Notes: a model not told the origin generated them from the sequence alone. A stretch of DNA of 64,000 bases from Eubacterium sp. (GCA_021769425.1 JAETSX010000002.1:60263-124262), one strand, 5' to 3'; numbered from the stretch's first letter, positions 16,434-26,874 are shown. Program-made: numbers and translations.

Positions 16434-17031
16434 TCATAATTTGCGCGATGGCATAATCCAGAACTTCATTGCCGGATAGCTTAATGCCACCTGAACCAGT
16501 ATATTGATGATATTAGCCAATGTCGGAGTGATTCCCGCCGAAACGCCAAGACCAGTTATACTCACGAGCATACTTATTTGCCAAATCATTTGCTTTTTTC
16601 CTCAAAGCTATGAACGATCTTCCGGCAAATGATTTCGCTCACGGGTATAAAAATGTCTGGCTGTATGCCGGAAGAGCAGCTGATACAATTACCAGAACCA
16701 CCGCCAGACAGATATACTTGGGCACCGCCTGTGCAAACGCTGCATTGGACCGGAACACAAAATTTTTCTGCACATAAAAGTTTACTGTCTGTGCCAGTGC
16801 GGTTGCCACAAGAAAGCTCAGAAACCCGCACAATCCCAAGTCACTTTCCACATTGGCATAATTAAAAAACAGGAACTGAAACGGCGTCTGCCTCCATCTG
16901 GAAAACACAAATCCTGTGCAGAGCCACATTACAACAAAATTGACAATGGTCGACACATTGGACAGGATATTAAATAAAATAAATTCCCATAGGTTCGGAT
17001 GTTCGAAAATCCACTTTTTTATCAGTTTCAC
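16434..17031 (-). pseudogene. GtrA-like membrane protein gene split by a MITE
   Basis: The open frame from the GTG at 17031 encodes a GtrA-family protein: several membrane helices and the VNFYVQKNFVFRS motif. It stops at 16639 inside the 95-bp element. The tail resumes on the far side (16555 down to 16434) and reads TGLGVSAGITPTLANIINIL and onward to a stop. Removing the element plus one TA copy joins the two parts in frame as ...FLTGLG..., giving about 168 aa. GtrA proteins are small membrane proteins linked to undecaprenyl-sugar translocation. The start overlaps the stop of the upstream GH3 gene. Confidence 0.85.
16556..16650. mobile_element. MITE-like element, copy B (95 bp), inside gtrA
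   Basis: The ends are TTATACTCACGAGC and, on the other strand, TTATACCCGTGAGC (three mismatches in 14). It has the same inner AAATCATTTGC motifs and about 90% identity to 1781-1874. It is flanked by TA on both sides, consistent with a TA target duplication, because excision to one TA restores the host frame exactly. It has no coding capacity, so a transposase must act in trans. Confidence 0.85.
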
Positions 17032-19198
17032 GGTTTGTTTCCTCCTCCATACAGCAACCGTTCATAAGTGCGGTTTTTCTTTCTGTTTCTAAAGTATCCT
17101 GCAGCTATTTTGGAGATTCCTCCAAAGAAATGCCCGTTTACAGCCAAGAGCATCCCTTCCACCATTTCCATGCTGACGGCTCCTCCTGTCATCTTCGCAA
17201 TTCCCCTAAAAGGCATATTATAGATAAACAGAATGTTCAGATCCGGTTTCCCTTTTTCCTCACTCTTTTTCTTTTTATTCGTCAGAACCCGATAAATGCA
17301 TCTGGCCAATCCGCTTTTTGCATAGTACATCTGGCAGATTGCGTCATTTATCCCCAATTCCCCCATCCATTTGCCGCTCGGAATCGGATAGCCAAGCAGT
17401 ATCTCAAATTCCTGATCTGTTACCTGGCCAACCAGTCCATGCCGGTAAGATGGCAATTCAGCGTCCTGGTAGGGATTTTTCTCCGTAGTTCCTCTGACGG
17501 TAAGATTCCCGGTCAGACGAATATCCGCCACGCAAGCTCCCACCATGATTTGATATTCACCGCCCTCAATTTCCCAGCGGCCGGTTTTCCTGTTCCAGTA
17601 CCGGAAGGTCTTATCATCAAATGGAATTCGGATTCTCTTTTCCTCTCCTTTTTTCAGAAAAATTTTTTGAAACCCTTTTAATTCTTTCTGCGAACGGAAG
17701 ATCTTCGCCCCAGGCAGTCCCACATAGAGCTGCGTTACCTCTGCCCCATCCATGGGTCCGATATTTTTTAAGGTAAAACTTGCCCCTTTCCCATCTACCT
17801 CCAGATCGGAATAAGAAAATTCCGTATAAGATAGGCCATATCCAAAAGGATATAAGAACCGTACCTTGCTGATATCATAATAGCGGTACCCTACAAACAG
17901 TCCTTCCCTGTACTCGGAGTTTCTTTCCGTGGCCGGAAAATACCGAAATGCTGGTGTATCCTCGTATTTGACAGGATACGTTTCATTCAGCCTGCCGGAA
18001 GGATTTATCTGTCCTGTTAATATGTCCAGCATGGCTCCTGCTCCCGCCTGACCGCACAGATACCCATGCAAGATGGATTTACAGCAATAATGCCAGGGCA
18101 TCTCCACACTGGAACCTGCGCTCATAATCCCGGCAATATTAGGATTCACCTTCACCAGTTCCTCCAGCAGTTCAATCTGATTCTGAGGAATCCTCATATG
18201 GTTTCTGTCCATTCCCTCAGACTCGCTGATTTCATCCAGTCCAAAACAGTACAGGATCACGTCTGCCTGCCCTGCAAGATCCAGAGCTTCTTTCTTCACG
18301 GCTGCATCCGCTTCCCCGGTTCTGGAATATCCTTTTGTTACACCCACCAGCTGCAGGTCATATTCCTGAATCAACGCTGACATTGATTCCACACGGGTTG
18401 CATTTACCATGGATGAACCCGCTCCCTGATATCTTGGTTCTATGGCAAAATCTCCCTTGCAGAATCCAGTCCCGGAGCCGGCATCTCCAGATTTGACCGG
18501 CATTTTACACCCTTTACGTGGTCATTAGAGCCGCCCCAGTCAGTAACAACAATGCCGTCAAATCCCCATTCTTTCCGCAGGACATCTACAAGCAGCTTTT
18601 TATTTTCGTTGGCATACTCCCCATTAATCTGGTTGTACGCGCTCATAACCGCTTTCGCACCGCCTTCTTTAACCGCAATTTCAAAACCGGTCAGATAAAT
18701 TTCCCGCAGAGTACGTTCATCCACCACCGCATTCATGGCCATGCGGCGCAGCTCCTGGCTGTTTACTGCAAAATGCTTGGGGCAGGCGTACACTCCCTGA
18801 CTTTGAATTCCCCGTATATAGGCTGCCGCCATTTTCCCCGCCAGGTACGGGTCTTCCGAAAAATATTCAAAATTCCTTCCGCAAAGAGAGCTTCTCTTGA
18901 TATTGAGCCCCGGTCCCAAAAGCACATGAACCCCTTGAGCAGCGGCTTCCTCTCCCAGCGCTTTCCCAATTTCTTCCCCCAGCGATTCATCCCAGCTATT
19001 CGCAATGGTTGCTGCGGTTGGAAAACAGGTGGCTTTCAAGGATTCATTCAGTCCCAGATGATCCCCGGCGCCCGCCTGTCTCCGTATTCCGTGAGGCCCG
19101 TCTGACAGCGTGATGGATTCAATTCCGAGACGCGGGATGTCCCGCGTCTCCCAGACTGTCTTTCCGCTCAGCAGCGCCGCCTTCTCTTCCAGATTCAT
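17028..19198 (-). pseudogene. GH3 beta-glucosidase gene with internal deletion
   Basis: The N-terminal GH3 barrel starts near 19198 (MNLEEKAALLSGK) and runs through GRNFEYFSEDPYLAG, KHFAVN and the nucleophile motif IVVTDWGG to APGLDSA. At about 18451-18460 it jumps, out of frame, into the C-terminal domain (GDFAIEPRYQGAGSSMVN). The C-terminal frame continues through a GH3_C domain, an FnIII domain and a roughly 170-residue extension. About 100 codons, including the inter-domain linker, appear to be missing. A shared GGAGAT suggests a microhomology deletion. The two open parts are 17028-18503 and 18440-19228. Confidence 0.85.
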
Positions 19199-22126
19199 TT
19201 TTGATAAGAGTTCTGGCTGTTTCTGCAATCACTGCTTTTTTCTTTTTCAGGTAACTGCGGATGACCAAAATTTCACCCAGAACCAGCAGCGCTGCAATTG
19301 CCGCGTCTACGCCATATACAACCTTCAGCCATCCCGGAGTGGTTCCCGGAACATAATTTTCATAAGCGGAGCTGTTTACTGTAGTGTAGAAAATGTTTTT
19401 TGTCGCCTGACGCATAGCATTTACGGAAGTGGCGCTCAAATCTGTCATAATTGCTTCATTTCCGGCTGTTCCGAGCATCATATCCGTACCGCCGCGTACA
19501 GCCCGGTCTGCATCCATATATCCGTAATTTCCAAAATAATCAGAAATGACCATACCCTTGAATCCCCATTCACCTCTTAAAACTTCCTGCAGCAGCTCAC
19601 TACATCCGCCTGCCCATTCTGTTCCCAGGAAATTGTAAGAGGACATAACAGCAAGTTTTCCATCTGGATTGCTCTTGATTGCTTCTTCAAAAGGCTTAAA
19701 GTAAATTTCACGCATGGCCTGTTCCGTACTCCAGGTACACAGCAGGGCATTCCGGTTGATTTCCTGTTCATTCAGGGCAAAGTGCTTAATATATGGATAC
19801 ATCCCGCTTTCCACTGCGCCGCTCACTTCCGCCACTGCCATTCTGGCGCTGAGCACACTGTCTTCTGAGTAGTATTCAAAATCACGCCCGCCGAAAGCGC
19901 TGCGGTGTATATTCATAGACGGCGCATACCAGCCCGTAATATGAAAATCTGCAAATTCCTCACCCATAATCCTTGCATATTCCACTGCCAGGTCTTCATT
20001 CCATGTCTGCGCCAGAATCACCTCTGAACAGAAGCCAGTTCCAAAAACACCCAGGGTGCTGGAATTAACGCCTGCCGGGCCATCTGTGTCCAGAATCCTG
20101 ATTTTTCCGGCAGAATTCACGGCCGCGTTCTGATGCCCGCCAAAGGCAATCAGATTTACCATTTCATCCACTGTCACCTGATCCAGCAATGTTTCCCAGC
20201 GCGGGTCATCATACTCCGCCCCTCTTAAATCAAACAGCTCCATCCCGTTATCTGCCCCGGTAACCGGCATCACGTCGTCAGCATTATTGTAAACAGTTGG
20301 ATCATAGGTTCCATTTCCAAGAACAGTGCCGTTTAATTCATAGCTATCGGGCGCAGCCGTAGCCTGCTCGTAGTTTGCAAATCCATCCCTTCTGGAAAGG
20401 TAAGTAATCTCCCCTTCCACAAAACCAAACCGGTTTTCGGCTACCATAAGATCCCCATTATGTGTCTGCCCATCCTCATAGACAACAGTTTCCGTCACCT
20501 GATATTCTTTAGAATCCAAAACTGTGTGGCTGTCTGAACGTAGGCTGATAACATAATCTCCTTCCTCCAGCACATAATGCCCGGTATTGTAAGTATCATA
20601 AGACGCCATATTTTCCACATGAAAAGTCAGTGTCAGCGCCTCTGATTCTCCTGGCTCCAACAGGCCGGTCTTGTCGAATGCCACCAGATTCACACTTGAT
20701 TTTTCAATCCCCCGTTGGTGTAAGGCGGTGTATAATACAGTTCTGCAATATCTTTCCCGGCTGTATCACCGGTATTTGTCACGGTTACTTCCACGCTGAT
20801 GGTATCTCCTGATATCTGCAGTTCCCCCATTTCCTGTTCAAAATCCGTGTAGCTGAGTCCATACCCAAAAGGATACATTACCGTATCTTCATAATTGAGC
20901 AGCCCTTCCTCTGCCGCTGTCTCATAGAAACGGTAGCCTACATAAACCCCTTCCACATAATTGACAAAGGAAACAATCCCGTCTGCCCGCTCCCAGGCTG
21001 CCTGAGCGGCAGCTGCAGTCTCCTGTGTATTTGTATAGGCAAAGTGGCCGATATTGTTGATGTACGGCGCCTGATGCAAATCCCGAAGCCATGTATCTGC
21101 GGTTTTTCCTGATGGGTTCACTTCGCCGGAAAGGATATTCCCCAATGCGTTAAATCCGGTAGAGCCTGCCCCTGCACAAAGCAGTACACCCTTAATCTGT
21201 TCATATTCTTCCGTCCATCCAAGTTCCAAAGCGTTGGCTCCATTGTAAATGACGATAACATCCTCAAACTGGCCGCAGACCATCTCCACCAGATCCCTCT
21301 CGGTCCGGCTCAGTTCCAGATAAGACTGCCCAGCTTCAAAGTCCGCATAATTTTCTGAATTATTCGTGTAACTTCCTTTCATGTATTTGGTTCCGATATC
21401 CATGGCAGTCCCGTCCATAACCGGCCCCATATCAAAAGGCAGGTCCGCGCCCTCGCCGCCGGTACGGGAAAATACGATAACTGCCGTATCGGAAAATTCC
21501 TTTGCCCTCTCAAGCACATCTTCCGGATAGTCTGCAGCGGGTATCTCCGGTAGTGTCCAATCCTGCCCATCGTTGATACTGATGGCCGGACGCTGTGCTC
21601 GGTAGTTCATATACATCTGCGAAAGCTCTTCGTTCGTCTCAAAACCTGCATTTTCAAGCCCCTGCAGGATTCCAACCGCCGTGGAAGCATCCACGGTCCC
21701 TGAGCCGGTTCCGCCATAAATCGGGTTAGTGGAAGACCAGCCGAATACATTCACTTTCTGCGGTGCAATCGGAAGATATCCGTCTGTATTCTTAGTCAGG
21801 ATTACTCCTTCATTGGTCACTTCCTCCACAATCTGCCTGGAATTTTCCATATGCTCCGGCGACAACTGTCCCTTATCCGACAGCATCACATTCAGGGTAT
21901 TGTACAGGCTTCCCGTAAATGCCGCATTCAAAACTACTGTCAGAATCAGAACAAAAGCAAAAAACGACTGCCAGCGGATTTGCCCTCTAAGCGGCTTTTT
22001 CCACCTTTTCGCTATAAACATCATTGCTACCATACATACCAATGCGATGCCAATGATGATCAGATGCGTCTGCATCATCTGTATTACGCTTATGACATCC
22101 TTCCATGCTACCTCTACGTTTCCCAT
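19119..22126 (-). pseudogene. Membrane-anchored, domain-permuted GH3 glycosidase, frameshifted
   Basis: The first frame (22126-20690) has two membrane segments near residues 22-40 and 51-70, then the GH3 C-type domain and the start of an FnIII domain (YPFGYGLSYTDFE). The second frame (20693-19119) continues the FnIII domain and then the catalytic barrel: GRDFEYYSED, KHFALNEQE, nucleophile in MVISDYFG, and a C-terminal membrane helix. The order is reversed relative to ordinary GH3 enzymes, as known for some rumen beta-glucosidases. Restoring one G in the five-G run near 20708-20712 joins the frames (TNGG-IEKSSVNLVAF). The end overlaps the next GH3 start by about 80 bp. A sequencing error cannot be excluded. 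Confidence 0.85.
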
Positions 22127-22185
22127 TCTTTACTACCTCCCATTTGCTTATTGGTTTCTTTTGATGGGATAAAGGTAACATAAAA

Positions 22186-22221
22186 ACAGCCGGAAAATCC
22201 GAAACTGGTTTTTCTGGCTGT
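22186..22221 (-). terminator. Terminator after the sensor kinase gene
   Basis: ACAGCCGGAAAATCC (22186-22200) pairs with GGTTTTTCTGGCTGT (22207-22221), two mismatches. On the minus strand the stem is followed by TTTTTATG. It separates the two-component genes from the GH3 operon. Confidence 0.8.
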
Positions 22222-22258
22222 CCTGGCGGTAAAATTGGTATTTGATTGTCAGACTCCG

Positions 22259-23438
22259 TTACGTTTCCGGGTAAAATAGAATATCTACGATAAAGCGCTC
22301 CTGCTTTGCGTGCATCAGCAATTCTCCCTTATATTTCTCTACAATGTACCGGATGCTCTTTACGCCAAACCCATGATAATTCTTATCATTCTTTGTTGTT
22401 AAAGGAAGTCCGTCTTCAAAAACCACCGACTCCTTACATTAGTTTTCCATATGAATGAAGCTTCCCTGATTCCGTCTGCTGACCCGGATGCTGATAATCC
22501 GCTTCTCTTCGTCTGTTTCCTTCATGACACTCTCTATGGCATTGTCCATTAGATTTCCAAACAATGCATAAACATCCGTGGAATGGATAAACTCCAAAAT
22601 GGTCCCATCTACCATACAGCTCATTTTTATATTGTATTCATTGCACAATAGACTCTTTTCTGTCAACACCAGATCAAGAGCCTCGTTTCCTGTCTGAAAA
22701 ATGTTATCGTAAATGGAAACCGCCCCCTTTACGCTTTCAATATATTCCCTCTGCTCCCTGACATTTTCAATTTTGGAAATCTGGGAAATGCGGTATTTCA
22801 AATCATGGCACTTAATATTAATAATGTTGACTGCATCCTGGGACAGTTTCTGCTGTTCGCTGACATTATGCAGCATACTTTCCATAATCTCATTCTCATG
22901 TAAAATCCTGTTTTGCCTGGATACGCTATAAGCCGTAAAAATCGTAAAAATGCAGCATACTACAGCGTAAATTTTGCAAAAAACATTCATTTTTCCGTAC
23001 AATCCCAAAATAAACAATCACTGCCGTCAAAACATAAGGAGCCAGACGAATCCAGAGAAAATCCCAGATTCCGGACAGAGAAATTTCAAACCATTCTACC
23101 ATTGCTGTTGTAATCCCGAAAGCAATATGCTGTGTGGCATAACCACAGACGCCTGTAAACAGAAGCTCTTCAAAATCCGCCCGAAAACAGAATTTCATAA
23201 ATCCCATGCTGGACAGAAACAGACAGCCATAATACAGAATCAGAATAACCGGACTCTGGGATGGTATCCTGTGCAGGATTTCAAAAATACTGACTGCCGC
23301 ACAAAAATATCCGAAAAGCCCCAGAATCACATGCGGCAGAAAGTAATATTTCCGTTTCCACCCCCATAAAAAAACACTCTCTGCAATCAGTATCTGCATG
23401 GAAAACCGAATACATGAGATTAATTGCATTTCCTGCAT
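22259..23438 (-). pseudogene. AgrC-like GHKL sensor kinase gene with two lesions
   Basis: The N-terminal frame (23438-22926) holds about five membrane helices. One extra base, probably in the six-T run near 22983, shifts it. The second frame (to 22439) carries the dimerisation helix with the phospho-acceptor-like His (INIKCHDLKYRISQI) and the N-box region LFGNLMDNAIESV. It then hits a TAA (22439-22441) after SFIHMEN. The same frame continues past the stop with ESVVFEDGLPLTTKNDKNYH and GFGVKSIRYIVEKY to a normal end at 22259. The family usually has Tyr at the stop position. It follows the intact LytTR regulator directly. Confidence 0.88.
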
Positions 23439-24145
23439 CAGTAGTCCCCTCCCAGATAACGCATAAAATCTTCTTTAAACTCCTTTTTTCGCTGCCTGCT
23501 GATTGGCAGGGGCATATCTTTGAGCCAAACAGTATCTTTTATCATCTTCGTTACATGCCTCAGATTGACCAGACAGCCGCTGATGCATTTTGAAAACCCC
23601 TCTTCCCTTAATTTCTCTTCCAGCGCCGTCATGGTTCCCCTGGTGCGGTACTGTCCCTCATCGGTATGAAACATAAGGTAGTTTTTGTCCTTTTCGACAT
23701 ACAAGATCTGGGAATAATTCAGCCGCACAATCAAATCCTCCGTCTGAATCACATATTTTTTTTCTGTATTCTTCTGTGAAAAATGAATGGCTTTTTCCAG
23801 TTTTTCTGTAAACACATAATAGCTGAGCGGCTTCACAATAAAGTCGATGGCATTCACTTCATATCCATGAATTGCGTACTGCGCCATATTCGTTACAAAC
23901 ACAATCCCCAGTGATGAATCAATCTCCCGAATGCGTTTTGCAGCCGTCATCCCGTCCATATGAGGCATTTCAATATCTAAAAATACCACATCCAGGTCGC
24001 CTTTATAATCTTCTACAAAATTAAGCCCATTGTGAAATTCCTCTATCTTAAAACGGATTTCCTTTTCTTTTTCATATTGATCCAAAAAAGATTTTATCAA
24101 CTCCAGATGATTCAAATCATCGTCTACCAGTCCAATCCGAATCAT
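23438..24145 (-). CDS. LytTR-family response regulator
   Basis: 235 aa. The receiver domain has an acidic cluster at VDDD, phospho-acceptor Asp57 in VVFLDIEMPHMDG, and the conserved DFIVKPL Lys. The C-terminal LytTR DNA-binding domain follows from about residue 130 (YVIQTEDLIVRLNYSQILYV, then RGTMTALEEKL and LPISRQRKKEFKE). Such regulators pair with AgrC/LytS-type kinases; here the partner gene, overlapping by a few bases, is broken. It may now be unphosphorylated or driven by another kinase. Confidence 0.93.
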   Translation of the reverse strand: MIRIGLVDDDLNHLELIKSFLDQYEKEKEIRFKIEEFHNGLNFVEDYKGDLDVVFLDIEMPHMDGMTAAKRIREIDSSLGIVFVTNMAQYAIHGYEVNAIDFIVKPLSYYVFTEKLEKAIHFSQKNTEKKYVIQTEDLIVRLNYSQILYVEKDKNYLMFHTDEGQYRTRGTMTALEEKLREEGFSKCISGCLVNLRHVTKMIKDTVWLKDMPLPISRQRKKEFKEDFMRYLGGDY

Positions 24146-24215
24146 TCTCTTTCTCCCTCTTACAACAAATCAACTCTTATTTTGAAACCTCCGGAAACTC
24201 ACTTTTACATACTCC

Positions 24216-24359
24216 TCAATACAATAGCTGTTCCTTTCTTCCTCCCAGAAAGCACAGAAACTTAACTGGCTCTGAATTCCCGGTAGCCTGATAAGACATC
24301 ACGATAATCCTAAAGACTGTCATATAAATATCCAACCGCTTTTTGAACTTGTCCTCCAT
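24216..24359 (-). CDS. Possible 47-aa peptide upstream of the LytTR/AgrC pair
   Basis: From the ATG at 24359, with AGAGGCGG about 8 bases upstream, it encodes a charged start (MEDKFKKRLD), a hydrophobic middle (TVFRIIVMSYQATG), one Cys (VKFLCFLGG) and a basic end. It lies first in line before the regulator and kinase. I do not recognise it. Its place and size recall peptide signals, but the usual AgrD tail and an AgrB gene are not seen. The rest of 24146-24481 shows no clear feature. Confidence 0.25.
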   Translation of the reverse strand: MEDKFKKRLDIYMTVFRIIVMSYQATGNSEPVKFLCFLGGRKEQLLY

Positions 24360-24481
24360 ATTAACCGCCTCTTCCCACATAACGGGTTATTATACTCTGC
24401 TCCTTTAAAATACAATTGTACCAGCAGATTCTTACAACCGGTCAAGAGGAAATCCTCAAAACATACATAAATTTTTTAAAT

Positions 24482-24755
24482 TTAAGATAAAACCAGAAAA
24501 CGAATGACCACATCCGCCATGGCAAACGCCGGATACAGCAGGACTGCGCCTTTAATCTCATCCTTATGGTCAGCCGCCGTAATTGCCGATACAGCGTCGC
24601 CCATGCTCGTTCCCATCAGAAAAATATTTTCCCTGTCTATAAACGGCCGCTCCTGAATCATGGAAAGAACCGCATCCAGCTCCGCCTGTTCCGTAAAAAG
24701 CGGCATTTCAAGCGTTGAGCCATCGTCGCTCAAGGCATTGGCGCCCGTGAGTTGA
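24482..24755 (-). pseudogene. Alpha/beta-hydrolase fragment
   Basis: About 90 codons remain from the middle of an alpha/beta-hydrolase. SDDGSTLEMPLFTEQAELDA leads into ENIFLMGTSMGDAVSAITAA, where GTSMG is a GxSxG nucleophile elbow, then IKGAVLLYPAFAMAD. The N-terminal strands and the C-terminal part with the catalytic Asp and His are missing. It is a remnant, next to other broken genes. Confidence 0.75.
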
Positions 24756-24796
24756 CGTTATTGGCAAATTTTAGTGTTCGTCAGTATATATTACTG

Positions 24797-25053
24797 CTAT
24801 TTTTTCAGAAAATCACTGAATTCTTTCAATTCCCTTTTCTTATCTTCTGAAAGACTGTTAAACTCTATATTATGTATTGCGCCTTCCAATGTATATAAAT
24901 GTACCAGACACACATTCGGGTATTTTTGCTTTAACCTGAGAAATGCGTTTTTTGCGCCTGCTTCATATGTTCCTCGGAAGATTCAATGCCAATAGATGTC
25001 AGCTTTTTCTCCATTTCTTTACCAATATTCATCATTGATGTCAATTCTGCCAT
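24797..25053 (-). pseudogene. TfoX C-terminal-domain protein, frameshifted
   Basis: It starts at the ATG at 25053 with GGAGG upstream (MAELTSMMNIGKEMEKKLTS, then IGIESSEE). After about 28 codons the frame is lost. One base in the other direction resumes EAGAKNAFLRLKQKYPNVCL, then LYTLEGAIHNIEFNSL and a normal end at 24797. The combined product, about 85 aa, matches the stand-alone TfoX C-terminal domain (helix-hairpin-helix-like). A single-base deletion near 24965 explains it. Confidence 0.8.
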
Positions 25054-25083
25054 AGTTTCCTCCAATATTCCATGATTTTCATA

Positions 25084-25722
25084 TTACTGCAAAATCCATA
25101 TCTGGCCATTTGGCATTGCTGTCCAGCTTCCTGGAATAACCTTTGCAATTTCTCCGGCAGGATATTTGCGGACAACAATTTCTTCCCGATAATCCGGATC
25201 CTCGTACCATCTGCAAAAATATAGTTGATCGCCTTTTCTGTCAACAAAAGTCTCTGTTTCTCCAATATCGAATTCCACTGTCTCCGGCCAGATGATTTGA
25301 AACTTTTCGTCATTTGCTTGCCGGGTGAGCATTAAAGGATACTGCTTCAACATCAGATTATAACAGTTCCCCACCGCCGTCAAAGGCAACGCAACAGTTT
25401 CGGCAACCTGATCTGCGATGTCATCATATTGAAAAACGCGGAGCATTGATTGTGGAAAATCTGCCAATAAAATTTGCACTTTCCCACAATATGAAATTGG
25501 CCGTCCAAAATATTGTCCCATCTTTCCTTTCATCGGCTCAACAACACGGCCATCGGGATAATGTACGAATACAAGACGATTGCAATTCACAGGATAATGA
25601 TCATGGTATGCTTCCTCCGCCTCATACAAATCGCCGTGTATATAATCAGTTCCCCAATACCACTCACAGCTTCCATCAAGTGGTTCAATATAGGTAATGC
25701 CATGTGTAGCAATTGTTATCAT
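25084..25722 (-). CDS. Hypothetical protein (212 aa)
   Basis: The start at 25722 has GGAGG 7 bases upstream. The protein is soluble, without signal peptide or membrane helix. It is rich in aromatic residues (GSCEWYWGTDYIHGDLYEAE, LVFVHYPDGRV, and YFCRWYEDPDYREE near the end) and looks like beta-strand repeats. I do not recognise the family. It heads a run of small unrelated proteins (25.1-27.0 kb) that resembles immunity-gene or antitoxin clusters; that is inference only. Confidence 0.7.
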   Translation of the reverse strand: MITIATHGITYIEPLDGSCEWYWGTDYIHGDLYEAEEAYHDHYPVNCNRLVFVHYPDGRVVEPMKGKMGQYFGRPISYCGKVQILLADFPQSMLRVFQYDDIADQVAETVALPLTAVGNCYNLMLKQYPLMLTRQANDEKFQIIWPETVEFDIGETETFVDRKGDQLYFCRWYEDPDYREEIVVRKYPAGEIAKVIPGSWTAMPNGQIWILQ

Positions 25723-25872
25723 CGTAAATCCTCCAAATTCTAATTGATGCCATCATGTGATAGATATAGAATAGGCGCTTGTCTCTCCATTATATGGCAA
25801 CAGATAATCATAGCAGTATCTTTTCATCCCTGCAACCAGAAGCTGGATTTATACTTCTTAAAAAAGTGGCGC

Positions 25873-26448
25873 TCAGCGATCAAACAATGAACCTGTTCCG
25901 CTATGTGTACTTCCATCATTTTCTGTATATGTTGAGACAAAGCGAGGTTCACGTTTTGTACAATAATAGAACCGCATCAATATATCCGCAACATCAGTCA
26001 TTTTCTCAATCCCCATGCGGCACGCCAGCTCCTGCTGCGCTTCGGGCAAATCAAAGCCGCACAAGTCCGCTGCGTTTTCCATATGTTCCTCATAGACCTC
26101 TCTTGCAAACTCCCTGAGTTCCTCTTGGTCCTGATACTCATCTTCATCCAGATAATCCTGCCAATAGGGGCAGTTTACCACAAATTCAAAAAATTCCTGC
26201 AAATTGTCTGCAATCCTGCCGCAGGCGCCCTCACTTCCCCAAAAACCTATGGAACCATCTTCAAGTAAAATATATTCACTTCCGGAACCTGTTCTGGCAA
26301 ATGTTTTTCCAGAAATGTTATAGGCCAAATGCCCGCACTCGTCTTGGGGCGTTTTGAATTCTGGAAAAATTTCTATATCGCAAACATCGCACAGCAAGTC
26401 TGATAAGCTGTTATCCTCCCGCAGCATTTTAATGTAATCCATCCACAT
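25873..26448 (-). CDS. Hypothetical acidic protein, possibly SMI1/immunity-like
   Basis: 191 aa from the ATG at 26448, chosen because GGAGG is 4 bases upstream. The sequence is acidic (YLDEDEYQDQEELREFAREV). A central stretch, SEYILLEDGSIGFWGSEGAC, followed by ADNLQEFFEFVVNCPYWQDY, resembles the fold pattern of SMI1/KNR4 (SUKH) immunity proteins, but the match is by eye. No signal peptide. Its neighbours are also small, acidic and unrelated to one another. Confidence 0.65.
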   Translation of the reverse strand: MWMDYIKMLREDNSLSDLLCDVCDIEIFPEFKTPQDECGHLAYNISGKTFARTGSGSEYILLEDGSIGFWGSEGACGRIADNLQEFFEFVVNCPYWQDYLDEDEYQDQEELREFAREVYEEHMENAADLCGFDLPEAQQELACRMGIEKMTDVADILMRFYYCTKREPRFVSTYTENDGSTHSGTGSLFDR

Positions 26449-26501
26449 AATACCTCCATTCAAATCCGGATTTTCCAGTTCCTCAAACCGGAACTTATTT
26501 G

Positions 26502-26852
26502 TCAGCCATCTATCGAAAAATACTGTAAATTCTTAAATTCATCATCCAAAAATTCAAATGTAAATATATGCGTATCATCAAATGATTGCTCAAGGTAATT
26601 CACTTGCCCGTTATTGTAGTCAATAACAGGCCTGCCCAATTTTTCTTTTATTTCATCAGAACAGTACTTGCCAAAAACTTTTGTGATACCGGGCATCATA
26701 AATTCTACAATTAAATTTAAATGTGCATTGTATTTTTCAGATATTGTTTTGGCCTGTTCCATATAATCTTCCCCAGGTTCTTCATCCCAGGCAAAAATCA
26801 TTCCATTATACTCAAATATAAATTGTTCTAAATCTTCATTAAATTCCATCAT
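26502..26852 (-). CDS. Hypothetical acidic protein (116 aa)
   Basis: The ATG at 26852 has GGAGG 5 bases upstream; an adjacent ATG is possible. The protein is acidic and soluble: FNEDLEQFIFEYNGMIFAWD at the start and FDDTHIFTFEFLDDEFKNLQ at the end. Unrecognised. Size and context suggest an immunity-type protein, without proof. Confidence 0.6.
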   Translation of the reverse strand: MMEFNEDLEQFIFEYNGMIFAWDEEPGEDYMEQAKTISEKYNAHLNLIVEFMMPGITKVFGKYCSDEIKEKLGRPVIDYNNGQVNYLEQSFDDTHIFTFEFLDDEFKNLQYFSIDG

Positions 26853-26874
26853 ATCTTCCTCCACAAACTGGAAT

